From positions 1-64,000 of the forward strand of contig JAJXYF010000002.1 of NCBI GenBank assembly GCA_021780755.1: a DNA stretch of 64,000 nucleotides, read 5' to 3'. Numbering within the stretch: the stretch's first letter is position 1; each line of letters starts with the position of its first letter. This DNA comes from Deltaproteobacteria bacterium (GTDB lineage: Bacteria; Desulfobacterota; Binatia; Binatales; Binataceae). The notes beneath the pieces are model-generated. The model did not search any database. It was not told the origin of the DNA and was given only the letters and a program-made list of their open reading frames with translations. Both the position numbers and the translations under genes were made by a program. Positions 34,069 through 43,207 of the stretch are shown piece by piece.

Positions 34069-34998
34069 CTACTCGGCTGCGGTCACCGGAATAAAGCCCA
34101 CCGTCCCGCTCTTTAACTGGATGCGCAGCCAGGTGCCGGAAATTCCCGTCACTCTCACATACTTGCCACGATGCACCTGCGCCACCACGTTCGCAGTCTC
34201 CTGCGGAGTTTCGTAAACCGGCGAGTTGTGCGTCAACAGGAACTTGCGATTAACGTCGCGTATCTTCGGCAGCGCGCCGGCCTCGGGCGGCGGCGGTGCC
34301 GGCGCGGTCATCGGCGGCGCCTCCGGCGGCGCGGCGGCAGCCGGTGAAGGAGTGGCCGGGGCGGCACTGGGCAGCAGGCTCGGGTCCAGCGCCCGCACGC
34401 GCGCGAATTCCGCGTCGGCCTCCGCTCCGCGGTCGGGTTCGGCGCTTAATACTTTCGCCAGCGCCAGGTGCGCGCGAGCGTTCTTGCCGTCGAGTCCGAT
34501 TGCCGTGCGCAGATGGGCCTCCGCCTCGCCGAGCTTGCCTTGCTTTTGCAACAGTGTCGCGAGGTTGATCCGATACGCGGGATTCAGCGGATCGATCGCG
34601 ACCGCCGCGCGAAATTGCTCCTCGGCCAAGCCTCCCGCCGACTGCGATTCATAAACATTGCCGAGTGCCGCATGCGCTGGTCCGTTATGCGGGTCGAGGT
34701 CGAGCACCTTCAGGTACTCGGTCTCGGCCTGCGCCGGCTTCTGCTCGAAGATATATAGATTGCCCAGTGCGACGTGTGGACGCGGATCGTTCGGCGCCAT
34801 CGCGGCCGCCTGCTGATAATCACTTTCGGCGTCCGCAAGCTTGGTGTTCTGCATCGCCAGATCGCCCGCCGCCAGGGTGTCATCAACCGATTTGTGCGTG
34901 CATCCCGCCAGTGTGAAAATCACCAGGGCACCTGCGGTTATCGCCGCCGCAAGGCTCAGTTTGGGGGTCGCCGGACGCTGCTTTGCTGTCCATTTCAT
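34069..34998 (-). CDS. TPR lipoprotein with C-terminal SH3 domain
   Basis: A 309-residue lipoprotein. ALVIFTLAGCTHKS is a lipobox with Cys near residue 33. About five TPR units follow (DYQQAAAMAPNDPRPHVALG, EYLKVLDLDPHNGPAHAALG, AAVAIDPLNPAYRINLATL), then a Pro/Ala-rich linker. The C-terminal bacterial SH3 domain contains VHRGKYVRVTGISGTWLRIQ. SH3 domains of this kind bind peptidoglycan or proteins, so an envelope assembly role is likely. The ATG at 34998 has GAGGAG upstream, which excludes the longer frame from 35058. Confidence 0.8.
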   Translation of the reverse strand: MKWTAKQRPATPKLSLAAAITAGALVIFTLAGCTHKSVDDTLAAGDLAMQNTKLADAESDYQQAAAMAPNDPRPHVALGNLYIFEQKPAQAETEYLKVLDLDPHNGPAHAALGNVYESQSAGGLAEEQFRAAVAIDPLNPAYRINLATLLQKQGKLGEAEAHLRTAIGLDGKNARAHLALAKVLSAEPDRGAEADAEFARVRALDPSLLPSAAPATPSPAAAAPPEAPPMTAPAPPPPEAGALPKIRDVNRKFLLTHNSPVYETPQETANVVAQVHRGKYVRVTGISGTWLRIQLKSGTVGFIPVTAAE

Positions 34999-35223
34999 CG
35001 ATGGCTCCTCGGGTCCGTGAAGTTGTATGTGTGTGACTGGATCGATGTGATCAATCATGCTCCGCGGCTTGGGAGCGCACCCCCGCCCTTCGCTCAGGCC
35101 GCGGCAGCCTTAATTCTTGGACGGTGCCGCAAATCCTGTCAAGCGCTGCCGCTGCGCTCCGGGGAGCGGACGTGAGCCGTCTCATGGTTGGCGAACCGCC
35201 GGTCGTAGGTTATAAGGGACGCC

Positions 35224-35874
35224 GTGCGTGCCGTCCTCATAGCAGCCAAGCAGCTCGCGTTCGCCAAGACACGGCTCGCTCCGGCCTTGCCAGCCGCCGC
35301 CGAACGAATCGCGCTGGCCGAGGCGATGTATCGCGACGTGCTGAGCGCCGCGCTCAGTGCGCAGGCGCCCGCGATGGTCGCTGTCGTGACTTCCGATCCC
35401 ACGCTGCTCGCCCTCGCCCGCACTGGCGGCGCACTCACGATCGACGAGGAATACCCGCGCGGCCTCAACGTCGCGGTCCGCCTCGGCACCGAATTCCTCA
35501 TCAGGCGTGGCGCGACCACCGTCTGCACCGTGCTCTCCGATATTCCGCTGGTGACCGGTGACGATATCGATGCGAGCTTCGCCGCGATCCCACCGAGTGG
35601 ATCGGGCGTTGTGCTCGTGCCGTCCTTCGATTTCTCCGGCACCAATCTGATCACCCGCACGCCGCCCGACGTCATCGCGACCCGTTTCGGCCGCCTGAGC
35701 CTCGCGCGTCATCGCGAGGATTGCCGCACCCGCGGCGTGCCCTGCCAGATCGTGCGGATGCCGCGCCCCGCAATTGATCTCGATGTCCCGCGCGACTTGA
35801 TCGAGTTCGCTCGGATGCCCAGTATGACTCATACCTTCGGCCAGCTTACCCGTCTGGGCATGGTCCACGGCTGA
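35224..35874 (+). CDS. cofC: 2-phospho-L-lactate guanylyltransferase (coenzyme F420 biosynthesis)
   Basis: A 216-residue nucleotidyltransferase of the CofC/FbiD type. The N-terminal VLIAAKQLAFAKTRLAPAL is the NTP-binding block, LSDIPLV the metal-binding Asp, and SFDFSGTNLI the conserved substrate loop. It activates phospholactate or phosphoenolpyruvate with GTP for joining to the deazaflavin Fo. The start is GTG. It ends 14 bp before mlaE and may share its transcript, although the functions are unrelated. Other cof genes are not in the window; an LLM enzyme (44721) and a Ddn-like protein (52982) are plausible F420 users. Confidence 0.85.
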   Translation: MRAVLIAAKQLAFAKTRLAPALPAAAERIALAEAMYRDVLSAALSAQAPAMVAVVTSDPTLLALARTGGALTIDEEYPRGLNVAVRLGTEFLIRRGATTVCTVLSDIPLVTGDDIDASFAAIPPSGSGVVLVPSFDFSGTNLITRTPPDVIATRFGRLSLARHREDCRTRGVPCQIVRMPRPAIDLDVPRDLIEFARMPSMTHTFGQLTRLGMVHG

Positions 35875-35888
35875 ATAAATCAGGTGCG

Positions 35889-36665
35889 GTGTCAATCGTG
35901 AGTAGTATTGAGCGCCTCGGCGCTTGGGTGATCGACGGTGTCACGTCGCTGGGAGATTTCGTCATCTTCCTCGCCGCCGCGTTGCTCTATGCGTTGCGCC
36001 CGCCCTACAAAGTGCGCTTGCTGATTCGCCAGCTCCGCGCGATCGGCGCCGATTCATTCTTCCTGGTCGGTCTGATCGGCCTCTTCACCGGCATGGTGCT
36101 CGGGCTCCAGGGCTACAACACCCTTAGCCGGTTCGGTTCCGAAGGCGCGCTCGGCACGGTCGTCGCTCTCGTGCTGGTGCGCGAACTCGGTCCGGTCCTG
36201 GCCGCCCTGATGGTCGCGGCGCGCGCCGGTTCCGCGATGGCCGCGGAGCTCGGCTCGATGCAGGCGACCGAACAGATCGACGCGCTGAGCGTGATGGCGA
36301 TAAATCCCGTGCAATACCTGGTGTCGCCGCGGGTGCTCGCCGGCATCATCAGCTTTCCCCTGCTGACCACGCTCTTCGACGTCATCGGCATCTGGGGTGG
36401 ATGGGCGGTCGGCGTCGGCCTGATGGGCGCGCCCAACGGCGCGTTCTTCAACGGTATCGCGCAGAACATGAGCGGTCACGATATCGCCACCGGCGTGTAC
36501 AAGGCGCTGGTCTTCGGCCTGGTCGTCATGTGGGTCTGTTGCTACAAGGGCTACCACGCCCAGCGGATGGCCACCGGCGTTAGCCGCGCGACCACCTCGG
36601 CGGTGGTGCTCTCGAGCGTCCTGATCCTCGTCTCGGACTATTTTCTGACCTCGATTCTTCTGTAA
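35889..36665 (+). CDS. mlaE: MlaE-type phospholipid ABC transporter permease
   Basis: A 258-residue inner-membrane permease of the YrbE family. The sequence contains LIGLFTGMVLGLQGYNTLSR, LVRELGPVLAALMVAARAGS and AAELGSMQATEQIDALSVM, the diagnostic MlaE core. It couples with MlaF and MlaD to move phospholipids between the inner and outer membranes. The start is GTG at 35889, with another GTG nine bases on. Five mla genes follow each other with 6, 6, 19 and about 145 bp between them. Confidence 0.95.
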   Translation: MSIVSSIERLGAWVIDGVTSLGDFVIFLAAALLYALRPPYKVRLLIRQLRAIGADSFFLVGLIGLFTGMVLGLQGYNTLSRFGSEGALGTVVALVLVRELGPVLAALMVAARAGSAMAAELGSMQATEQIDALSVMAINPVQYLVSPRVLAGIISFPLLTTLFDVIGIWGGWAVGVGLMGAPNGAFFNGIAQNMSGHDIATGVYKALVFGLVVMWVCCYKGYHAQRMATGVSRATTSAVVLSSVLILVSDYFLTSILL

Positions 36666-36671
36666 CAATTC

Positions 36672-37472
36672 ATGCGCCCGATGAACCAGAATTCCGATCG
36701 CGAGGGCGCCGCAATCAGCGTGCGCGACTTGCACCGGCGCTTTGGACGCCAGCAGGTCCTCGATGGCGTCAACCTGGATTTTCCGCGCGGTCAGATCACT
36801 ACCATCGTGGGGCCCAGCGGTTGCGGCAAGACCGTTTTGTTGAAGCACCTTAATCTCCTGCTGCGGCCCGATTCGGGCGTCATCGTGATCGACGGCGTCG
36901 AAGTGACCGCGCTGCGATCGCGCGCGCAAAATGAGGTCCGCGAGAAATTCGGGATGCTCTTTCAGGCCGGCGCGCTCTTCGATTCGATGAGCGTGTTTGA
37001 CAACGTCGCCTTTCCGCTGGTCGAGCTGACCAATCTCAATCGCGACGAAATCGCGGCTCGGGTCGAGGAAACCCTCGAGGCGGTTGGCCTCCAGGGCATG
37101 GAGAAGAAGTTTCCCTCCGAGATGAGTGGCGGCATGCAAAAGCGCGCCGCGCTTGCCCGCGCACTCATCCGGCGCCCGAAAATCCTGATGCTCGACGAGC
37201 CGACCACCGGCCTCGACCCGACCCGCACTCACCAGATTCATTCACTCGTGCGGCACACCCAGCAGCAATTCGATCTCACCGCCGTGATGGTCAGCCATGA
37301 CGTGCCGGCGGTCTTCGAGTTCTCCGACCGCGTCGCCTTCATGCACCAGGGCCGCATGGCGCTCAACGGCACGGTCGCTGAAGTGATGGCCGCGAAACAC
37401 GACAACTTCACCCAATTCCTCGAAGGTCGCGCGTCGGGTATCGACGAACCTTTGGCGGCCGCCGCGAGATAA
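36672..37472 (+). CDS. mlaF: MlaF-type ABC transporter ATPase
   Basis: A 266-residue ATPase. Walker A is GPSGCGKTVLLKHL, the signature motif SGGMQKRAALARAL, Walker B ILMLDEPTTGLDP, and the switch His follows in VMVSHDVPAVF. SGGMQKR rather than SGGQQQR is characteristic of MlaF. It drives the MlaE permease. ATGs at 36672 and 36681 are both possible starts; the first is used. Confidence 0.96.
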   Translation: MRPMNQNSDREGAAISVRDLHRRFGRQQVLDGVNLDFPRGQITTIVGPSGCGKTVLLKHLNLLLRPDSGVIVIDGVEVTALRSRAQNEVREKFGMLFQAGALFDSMSVFDNVAFPLVELTNLNRDEIAARVEETLEAVGLQGMEKKFPSEMSGGMQKRAALARALIRRPKILMLDEPTTGLDPTRTHQIHSLVRHTQQQFDLTAVMVSHDVPAVFEFSDRVAFMHQGRMALNGTVAEVMAAKHDNFTQFLEGRASGIDEPLAAAAR

Positions 37473-37478
37473 CCCAAC

Positions 37479-38021
37479 ATGTACGCGAGTCGAACTACCC
37501 AAATCATCGTCGGCATTTTCACCCTGCTCGGCATCTTGGCGATGGGCTTTCTTTCGGTGCGTCTCGGACGCCTCGAGATTTTTCCTGCCCCGGGCTACAC
37601 GCTCTTCGCCAACTTCGACAATATCGCCGGCCTCAAAACCGGCAACGAAGTCGAAATCGCGGGCGTCAAAGTGGGCAAGGTCACTGGCATCGCGCTCACG
37701 GACAATCGCGCCCGCGTCGCCATGCGCATCAACCAGGGCGTTGAAATCGACAGTGAGGCGATCGCGTCGGTCTTGACCAGCGGCCTGATTGGCGACAAGT
37801 ACGTATCAGTAGCGCTAGGCGCTGGCGATGATCTCAAGGAAGGCGGCACGATTCGCCAGACCCAGTCGGCCTTCGTCCTGGAAAACGCAATCGGCGCCTT
37901 CATCAACAGCGGCGGCTCCAGCGGCAGTAAGAGCGGAGCTTCGAGCAGTGCGGGCAACGGTAGTAGCGGCAGCGGTACCCCTAGCCCCAGCGCCGCAACA
38001 CCGTCAAAGACAGACAAATAA
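37479..38021 (+). CDS. mlaD: MlaD-type MCE-domain substrate-binding protein
   Basis: A 180-residue protein with one N-terminal membrane helix (IIVGIFTLLGILAMGFLSVR). A single MCE domain follows: TLFANFDNIAGLKTGNEVEI, AGVKVGKVTGIAL, and LTSGLIGDKYVSVALG near its end. The last 40 residues are Ser/Gly-rich and disordered. MlaD hexamers form the periplasmic lipid channel on MlaE. It starts 6 bp after mlaF. Confidence 0.96.
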   Translation: MYASRTTQIIVGIFTLLGILAMGFLSVRLGRLEIFPAPGYTLFANFDNIAGLKTGNEVEIAGVKVGKVTGIALTDNRARVAMRINQGVEIDSEAIASVLTSGLIGDKYVSVALGAGDDLKEGGTIRQTQSAFVLENAIGAFINSGGSSGSKSGASSSAGNGSSGSGTPSPSAATPSKTDK

Positions 38022-38040
38022 CGACAGACCACAGGGAACC

Positions 38041-38775
38041 ATGACCACAATCAATTCTCCCCGGGCAACCGGCCGTCGGTCCCCACATCCGCCCTTTCCG
38101 GCGTTACGCAAACTGTTCCGGCTGACAATCGCCGCGGGCACAACCTTCGCGCTTGCCGTACTCCTGACCACTCTGGGCAGCCTGACCGCGACCCGCGCCG
38201 ACACCGGTTCGGTTGCCAACGCGGGCGTGGACGCCGGTAATTCACCGATGGCCGTGACGCAGAACATGGTCAACCACGCGTTGCAGATCATGGCCAACAA
38301 GTCGCTGCCCGTGCGTGAGCGCCGCCGCCAACTGCGCGAGGCGATCGAGAACGAGTTCGACTTCAGCGAGATGTCACGCTCGGCCCTCGGCTACCATTGG
38401 CGCGGCCTCGGCCCCGATGATCGCAGTCAGTTCACCCAACTCTTTACCGCCTTCATCGAAGACGCCTACCTGAGCAAAATCCAGGATTATTCCGGCCAGC
38501 AGGTGAGGTTCGACGGCCAGACCCCGCTCGGCCAAGGCTACACTCAGATCAATACGAATATCGTTGAGCCGGGCAAAAATCCCATCACAGTCAATTATCT
38601 GCTCTTGCAAAAGGGCGATACCTGGAAGATTTACGACGTTACGGTTGACGCCATCAGCATCATCGCCAACTACCGCAACCAGTTTAACCGCGTCATCAAT
38701 GAGAAGGGCTTTCCGCAACTGATGGTGGATTTGCGGGCGAAACAACAGGAATTGGCCTCGCTGCTGAACGGATAA
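38041..38775 (+). CDS. mlaC: MlaC-type periplasmic phospholipid carrier
   Basis: A 244-residue protein of the Ttg2D/MlaC family. The long N-terminal region includes a hydrophobic signal segment (TIAAGTTFALAVLLTTLGSL). The mature part has FDFSEMSRSALGYHWRGLGP, FTQLFTAFIEDAYLSKIQDY and WKIYDVTVDAISIIANYRNQ, the usual MlaC blocks. It ferries phospholipid through the periplasm between MlaA and MlaFED. AGGGAA precedes the ATG. Confidence 0.94.
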   Translation: MTTINSPRATGRRSPHPPFPALRKLFRLTIAAGTTFALAVLLTTLGSLTATRADTGSVANAGVDAGNSPMAVTQNMVNHALQIMANKSLPVRERRRQLREAIENEFDFSEMSRSALGYHWRGLGPDDRSQFTQLFTAFIEDAYLSKIQDYSGQQVRFDGQTPLGQGYTQINTNIVEPGKNPITVNYLLLQKGDTWKIYDVTVDAISIIANYRNQFNRVINEKGFPQLMVDLRAKQQELASLLNG

Positions 38776-38920
38776 GCGTCCGGCTGGCTATTAGGGGCGA
38801 AATCAGATAAATCGCCATGTCACGTTTGCCCAAGAGACGCATTTTGACATGACACGCGCGCGTTTCCGGGCTACAATTGCTGCTCAATTCGAATTCGACT
38901 GGATGCTGGCGGGAGGAAAG

Positions 38921-39658
38921 GTGTTGAAGATAATCTCTGCGTTCCTGTTAGTCGCGATGACCGTGATGGTCGCGCCCGCCTTCGCGGATCCCGCGGCTCC
39001 GCCGCCCCCGGGTCCTCCGGGCGAATATGCGCAGTCCTACGGCGATCCCCTGGCGCCTTTCAACGAAAAGATGTTCTGGTTCAACCTCAAGCTCGACAAG
39101 TTCGTGCTCCATCCGGTTGCCAGTGGATACGCCTTCGTCCTGCCCAAGCCCGCACGCGAGAGCGTCGGCAACTTCTTCGATAACGTCAACTTCATTCCGC
39201 GCTTCGCCAACAATCTGTTTCAGTTGCGCATGGCCGATGCGGGCGGTGAAGTCGCGCGCTTCGGCATCAATAGCACCCTCGGCGTCGGCGGCCTCTTCGA
39301 CGTCGCCGATAGCTGGTTCGGTCTCAAACAACACAACGACGACTTCGGCCTGACGCTCGGCCACTACGGCGTCGGACAAGGCGCCTACATTGTGTGGCCA
39401 TTCCTCGGACCCTCGACTATTCGCGATACGGTCGGCTATGCCACCGATAGCGCGATGTGGCCGTTGCCGTACTTCGTGCCATGGTACGTTTCGATCCCGA
39501 CCGGCGCTGGCAAGGCCGTCATCGAAGCGGTCAACTACCGCTCGCTGCACCTGAACCTGTTCGAGGAGGTCGATCGCTACGCAATCGATCTCTACGGCGC
39601 GGTGCAGGACGGGTATATGCAGAGGCGTACGGCGCAACTCAAGGAAGTCAGCGAATAG
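38921..39658 (+). CDS. mlaA: MlaA/VacJ-type outer-membrane lipid transport lipoprotein
   Basis: A 245-residue protein. DPLAPFNEKMFWFNLKLDKF, NFFDNVNFIPRFANNLFQLR and GVGQGAYIVWPFLGPSTIRD are the VacJ signature blocks. The N-terminus is a signal peptide (ISAFLLVAMTVMVAPAFADP) without a lipobox Cys, so this MlaA is probably not lipidated, unlike the E. coli protein. The start is uncertain between GTG 38921 and TTG 38924, both just after GGAGGAAAG. Having mlaA in the mlaEFDC operon is common outside enterobacteria. A terminator follows. Confidence 0.93.
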   Translation: MLKIISAFLLVAMTVMVAPAFADPAAPPPPGPPGEYAQSYGDPLAPFNEKMFWFNLKLDKFVLHPVASGYAFVLPKPARESVGNFFDNVNFIPRFANNLFQLRMADAGGEVARFGINSTLGVGGLFDVADSWFGLKQHNDDFGLTLGHYGVGQGAYIVWPFLGPSTIRDTVGYATDSAMWPLPYFVPWYVSIPTGAGKAVIEAVNYRSLHLNLFEEVDRYAIDLYGAVQDGYMQRRTAQLKEVSE

Positions 39659-39684
39659 CAGTCTTTCTTTAACGCATGACGCAC

Positions 39685-39722
39685 AAGGGCCGCGGTCTAA
39701 TGATCGCGGCCCTTTTCATTTT
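39685..39722 (+). terminator. Intrinsic terminator of the mla operon
   Basis: A 10-bp stem AAGGGCCGCG/CGCGGCCCTT (39685-39694/39705-39714) with a 10-base loop is followed by TTCATTTT. Confidence 0.88.
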
Positions 39723-39779
39723 GGCGTGGGTAGCGCTTGGCTGCCGCTCAGGGTGCCGCTCGACGACCCGCGCCCCGGC

Positions 39780-40643
39780 TCAGTTCACGTGCTCCCACGC
39801 ATGATATGAACTGCGCACCAGCGGCCCCGACTCGACGTGCCGATAGCCCAGCGCGAGGGCGTCGAGCTTGATCTCCGCAAACTCCGCCGGTGTCACGTAG
39901 CGCGCCACCGGCAGATGGTCGCGCGAGGGTTGCAGGTATTGCCCCAGCGTGAGGATGTCGCATTCGACGCCGCGCAGATCGGCCAGCGTGCGCATCAGTT
40001 CGTCGCGCTCCTCGCCTAATCCCAGCATGATTCCGGCCTTCGTCAGCAACTCGCGTCCGCGCCCACGTGCCGCCGCCTTGGCATGCGCCAGCACGTCGAG
40101 CGAAATCTCATAGCGCCCGCCCGGACGGCATTTGCGATAGAGGCTCGGCACCGTCTCGATATTGTGGTTGTAAATCGCGACCGGCGACTCCACGACAGTC
40201 TCGACACTCGTATGGGCGCCCTTGAAATCCGGCACCAGCACTTCCACCCGCGCGTCAGGGCTGAGCGCCTTGATCGCATTGGCGGTGGCCGCGAAATGGG
40301 CCGCGCCGCCGTCGGGCAGGTCGTCGCGATCGACCGACGTCACGACCACGTGCCGCAAGCCGAGCCGCGCGACCGCCGCAGCAATTCGTCGCGGCTCGTC
40401 GGCATCGAGCGGCCGCGCCCGCCCATGAATCACCGCGCAATAAGGGCAGTTGCGCGTGCATACGTCGCCCATCAACATGAAGGTCGCCGTCCGATGGGAA
40501 AAGCATTCGCCGATATTCGGACAGCCCGCCTCCTGGCACACCGTATGGAGTTTGAGCTCCGTCAGCAGCGCGCGGGTGCGCAGGTATTCGGGCGACGACG
40601 GCGCCCGTACCTTGATCCAGTCGGGATGTCTGCGTTCCGCCAT
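39780..40643 (-). CDS. lipA: Lipoyl synthase
   Basis: A 287-residue radical SAM enzyme that inserts two sulfurs into octanoyl groups on lipoyl domains. The auxiliary cluster Cys are in CQEAGCPNIGEC and the radical SAM Cys in CTRNCPYC. The C-terminal RSSYHA provides the Ser ligand of the auxiliary cluster. The protein is of normal length. It is encoded downstream of lipB with a 90-bp gap and forms an lpd-lipB-lipA unit on the minus strand. Confidence 0.98.
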   Translation of the reverse strand: MAERRHPDWIKVRAPSSPEYLRTRALLTELKLHTVCQEAGCPNIGECFSHRTATFMLMGDVCTRNCPYCAVIHGRARPLDADEPRRIAAAVARLGLRHVVVTSVDRDDLPDGGAAHFAATANAIKALSPDARVEVLVPDFKGAHTSVETVVESPVAIYNHNIETVPSLYRKCRPGGRYEISLDVLAHAKAAARGRGRELLTKAGIMLGLGEERDELMRTLADLRGVECDILTLGQYLQPSRDHLPVARYVTPAEFAEIKLDALALGYRHVESGPLVRSSYHAWEHVN

Positions 40644-40732
40644 TTTTAGTGATTGACGCCCGCGGACGTCCCCGCGCGTAACCCAGTGGTTGAGGAGTAC
40701 AAAACTATTTTCGCTGAAACCTCAACGAAGTT

Positions 40733-41503
40733 TCAGACTTCCCATTTGTTAAAGATGCGGGCTGCGCCCTGTGAAAACCTCATCCTGTCCTGATTGGCGC
40801 TCGCGATGCTCGGGCCGAGGACTTGCTCTTTCATGCCCTCCGGCCTCATCCACACTATTTGATCATACTCGAACGCTTTCGCGAAGCTCCGCTCGATCGC
40901 ATCCGCGAAGTCCGCGACGGTCACTTGCGAATTACCCAGCGCCGCGATCGAAGTCATCCGGCAGCCTTCGATTCCGCACGGTACGATCGCGTCAAAGTAG
41001 CCGAGGTCGGTGGTGACGTTGAGCGCGAATCCGTGCAGTGTCACCCACCGCCGGATACCGACGCCGATCGAGCCGATCTTGCACGGCCCCGCCCACACCC
41101 CCGTCATCCCCGCGCGCCGGCCGGCCGCGATCCCGAATTCGCCCAGCCCATCGATCAGCGACTGTTCGAGCCTGCGCAGGTAGCGTGAAACGTCGCGGCG
41201 CGCGCCGGTCAGCTTCACGATCGGGTAGCCGATTAGCTGCCCGGGCCCGTGATACGTCACCTGGCCGCCGCGCGAAACCCGGTAGATCGGGACGTCGGGT
41301 ACTGCGTCGATAATGTAACTCGCGTCCGCCCCCCGCCCGAGTGTGTACACGTGCGGATGTTCGAGCAGTAGCAGGGTGTCGCCGATCTCATCGCGCATCC
41401 GCGCCGCCACCGCCGCGTTCTGCACCTCGAGCGCCGCCGCGTAATCGACCAGCCCGAGCCGCGCCACGCTCAAAGCAGCCATCAACGATGCCGGACTGTC
41501 CAT
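40733..41503 (-). CDS. lipB: Octanoyl-[ACP]:protein N-octanoyltransferase
   Basis: A 256-residue enzyme that transfers octanoate from acyl carrier protein to lipoyl domains. RGGQVTYHGPGQLIGYPIV is the active-site block, KIGSIGVGIRRWVTLHGFAL contains the catalytic Lys, and IVPCGIEG the nucleophilic Cys. The C-terminal 45 residues are longer than usual. It starts 4 bp after lpd and works immediately before LipA. Confidence 0.97.
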   Translation of the reverse strand: MDSPASLMAALSVARLGLVDYAAALEVQNAAVAARMRDEIGDTLLLLEHPHVYTLGRGADASYIIDAVPDVPIYRVSRGGQVTYHGPGQLIGYPIVKLTGARRDVSRYLRRLEQSLIDGLGEFGIAAGRRAGMTGVWAGPCKIGSIGVGIRRWVTLHGFALNVTTDLGYFDAIVPCGIEGCRMTSIAALGNSQVTVADFADAIERSFAKAFEYDQIVWMRPEGMKEQVLGPSIASANQDRMRFSQGAARIFNKWEV

Positions 41504-41507
41504 CGCC

Positions 41508-42992
41508 TCAGAAGTTGATCGCCTCGCCTTCGGCCGCCAGCGCCGCCTCCATGATCGCCTCCGACATCGTCGGATGCGGATGGACGCTGTGGCCGAGTTC
41601 GGCGGTGGTGGTCTCGAGCGTGCGTCCCAGCACGATCTCGGAAATCAGATCGGTCGCGTGATGGCCGATGATCTGGCATCCGATCACTTCGCCGTATTCC
41701 TGGCTCGCGACGATTTTCACGAAGCCCTCCGTCTGATTGATCGCGACCGCCTTGCCGTTGGCGCGAAACGGGATCTTGCCGACCTTCACTTCGATCCCGC
41801 GCTCACGCGCCTGCGCCTCACTGAGCCCGACCATCGCGACTTCCGGCTCGCAGTAGATACAACCGGGGATCGACAGCAGGTCGAAGCCGGGCTCGCGCAC
41901 GCCCGCCATGATCTCCACCGCCGCCACGCCCTCGGCCGACGCCTTATGGGCGAGCAGGGGAGGGCGCGCGACATCGCCGATCGCGTAGATACTCGGACAC
42001 GTCGTGCGGAACGAGTCGTCAATCTTGATATAGCCGCCGCGGTCGCCTTCGATTCCGACCGCGTCGAGCCCCAATTCGCGGCTGAGCGGATTGCGCCCGA
42101 CCGCGACCAGCACCGCCTCGGCCTCGATCGTCTTGGGCGTGCCGGCGGCGTCCAGCGTGACCGACCATCCGTCAGGTTTGCCGGTGGCATCGCCGGCCGC
42201 GCCGCCCGCTCCATTGCCCACGCTGTCGCTCGCGCCCTTGCCATCGCCGATTCGCGCCATCGACTTGAAGCCGTGGCCGGTCAGTACTTTGACGCCGCGC
42301 CGGACGAATGATTTGCGCAACTCCTCGGCGATTTCCGCGTCGAAGCCGGGCAGCATCTGTCCCTCCAATTCGACGATCGTCACCTTCGCGCCAAAGGCCT
42401 GGTAAAAGTAACCGAACTCGGCGCCGATCGCGCCCGCGCCGATGATCACGATCGATTGCGGCACGCGGTCGTGCGCCAGCGCCTCGCGACTCGTCATTAC
42501 GCCGTCGCCCAGCGCCATCCCGGGAAAGAGCTTCTCGCCCGACCCGGTCGCGATCAGAATCCGCTCCCCCTCGAGCGCTTCAGCCGGCGGCGCCGGCTTG
42601 CCGGTCACCGGCCGCAGCGCCACCGTATGAGGTCCGGTGATCACGCCGTCGGCTTCGATATAGTCAACCTTGTTCTTGCGCAGCAGAAAACGCACGCCCT
42701 GCGAGAGCTTGTCGGCCGCCTTGCGGCTGCGCGCGATGACCCGCTTGAAATCGAGCTTGATCTCGCCGACTTCGATCCCGTGTTCCTTGCCGGCGCCGCG
42801 AATCGATTCCATCGTCTCGGCCGAATTGAGCAACGCCTTCGACGGAATACAGCCCCAGTTCAGACACACGCCGCCCGGCTGATCGCGCTCGATTACCGCC
42901 ACGCGCATCTTGAGCTGACTTGCGCGAATCGCCGCGACGTAGCCGCCCGGTCCCGATCCGATCACCACCAGGTCGTATCGTGAATTGGCCAA
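41508..42992 (-). CDS. lpdA: Dihydrolipoamide dehydrogenase
   Basis: A 494-residue FAD flavoprotein. It has VIGSGPGGYVAAIRASQL at the N-terminus, the redox disulfide GGVCLNWGCIPSKALL, NAD-binding IVIIGAGAIGAEFG, and an active-site His-Glu region at HSVHPHPTMSEAI. It reoxidises dihydrolipoamide in 2-oxoacid dehydrogenase and glycine cleavage complexes. An insertion of about 25 Gly/Ala/Asp-rich residues (roughly 248-273) in the NAD domain is unusual. The start is TTG at 42992, supported by AAGGAG 6 bases upstream. The linkage with lipB and lipA supports a lipoate unit. Confidence 0.97.
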   Translation of the reverse strand: MANSRYDLVVIGSGPGGYVAAIRASQLKMRVAVIERDQPGGVCLNWGCIPSKALLNSAETMESIRGAGKEHGIEVGEIKLDFKRVIARSRKAADKLSQGVRFLLRKNKVDYIEADGVITGPHTVALRPVTGKPAPPAEALEGERILIATGSGEKLFPGMALGDGVMTSREALAHDRVPQSIVIIGAGAIGAEFGYFYQAFGAKVTIVELEGQMLPGFDAEIAEELRKSFVRRGVKVLTGHGFKSMARIGDGKGASDSVGNGAGGAAGDATGKPDGWSVTLDAAGTPKTIEAEAVLVAVGRNPLSRELGLDAVGIEGDRGGYIKIDDSFRTTCPSIYAIGDVARPPLLAHKASAEGVAAVEIMAGVREPGFDLLSIPGCIYCEPEVAMVGLSEAQARERGIEVKVGKIPFRANGKAVAINQTEGFVKIVASQEYGEVIGCQIIGHHATDLISEIVLGRTLETTTAELGHSVHPHPTMSEAIMEAALAAEGEAINF

Positions 42993-43207
42993 TGCTCACT
43001 CCTTGGTGTCACATAAAACACTACCGCAAGCTGCCCTCGAAGATAAGCCGCGCTCACCTCGCACGGCCGCCGGCATCGCAATCGCCCGCCGCGTAAGCGC
43101 GCGAAGGACGGTGCGGGATCCTTCACTTCGTTCACGGTGACGTGTCGGTCGCTTGCTCCATTCCCACGGGACCTGGCTACCTAACCGAGCGACGCGAGCG
43201 TCAATAA

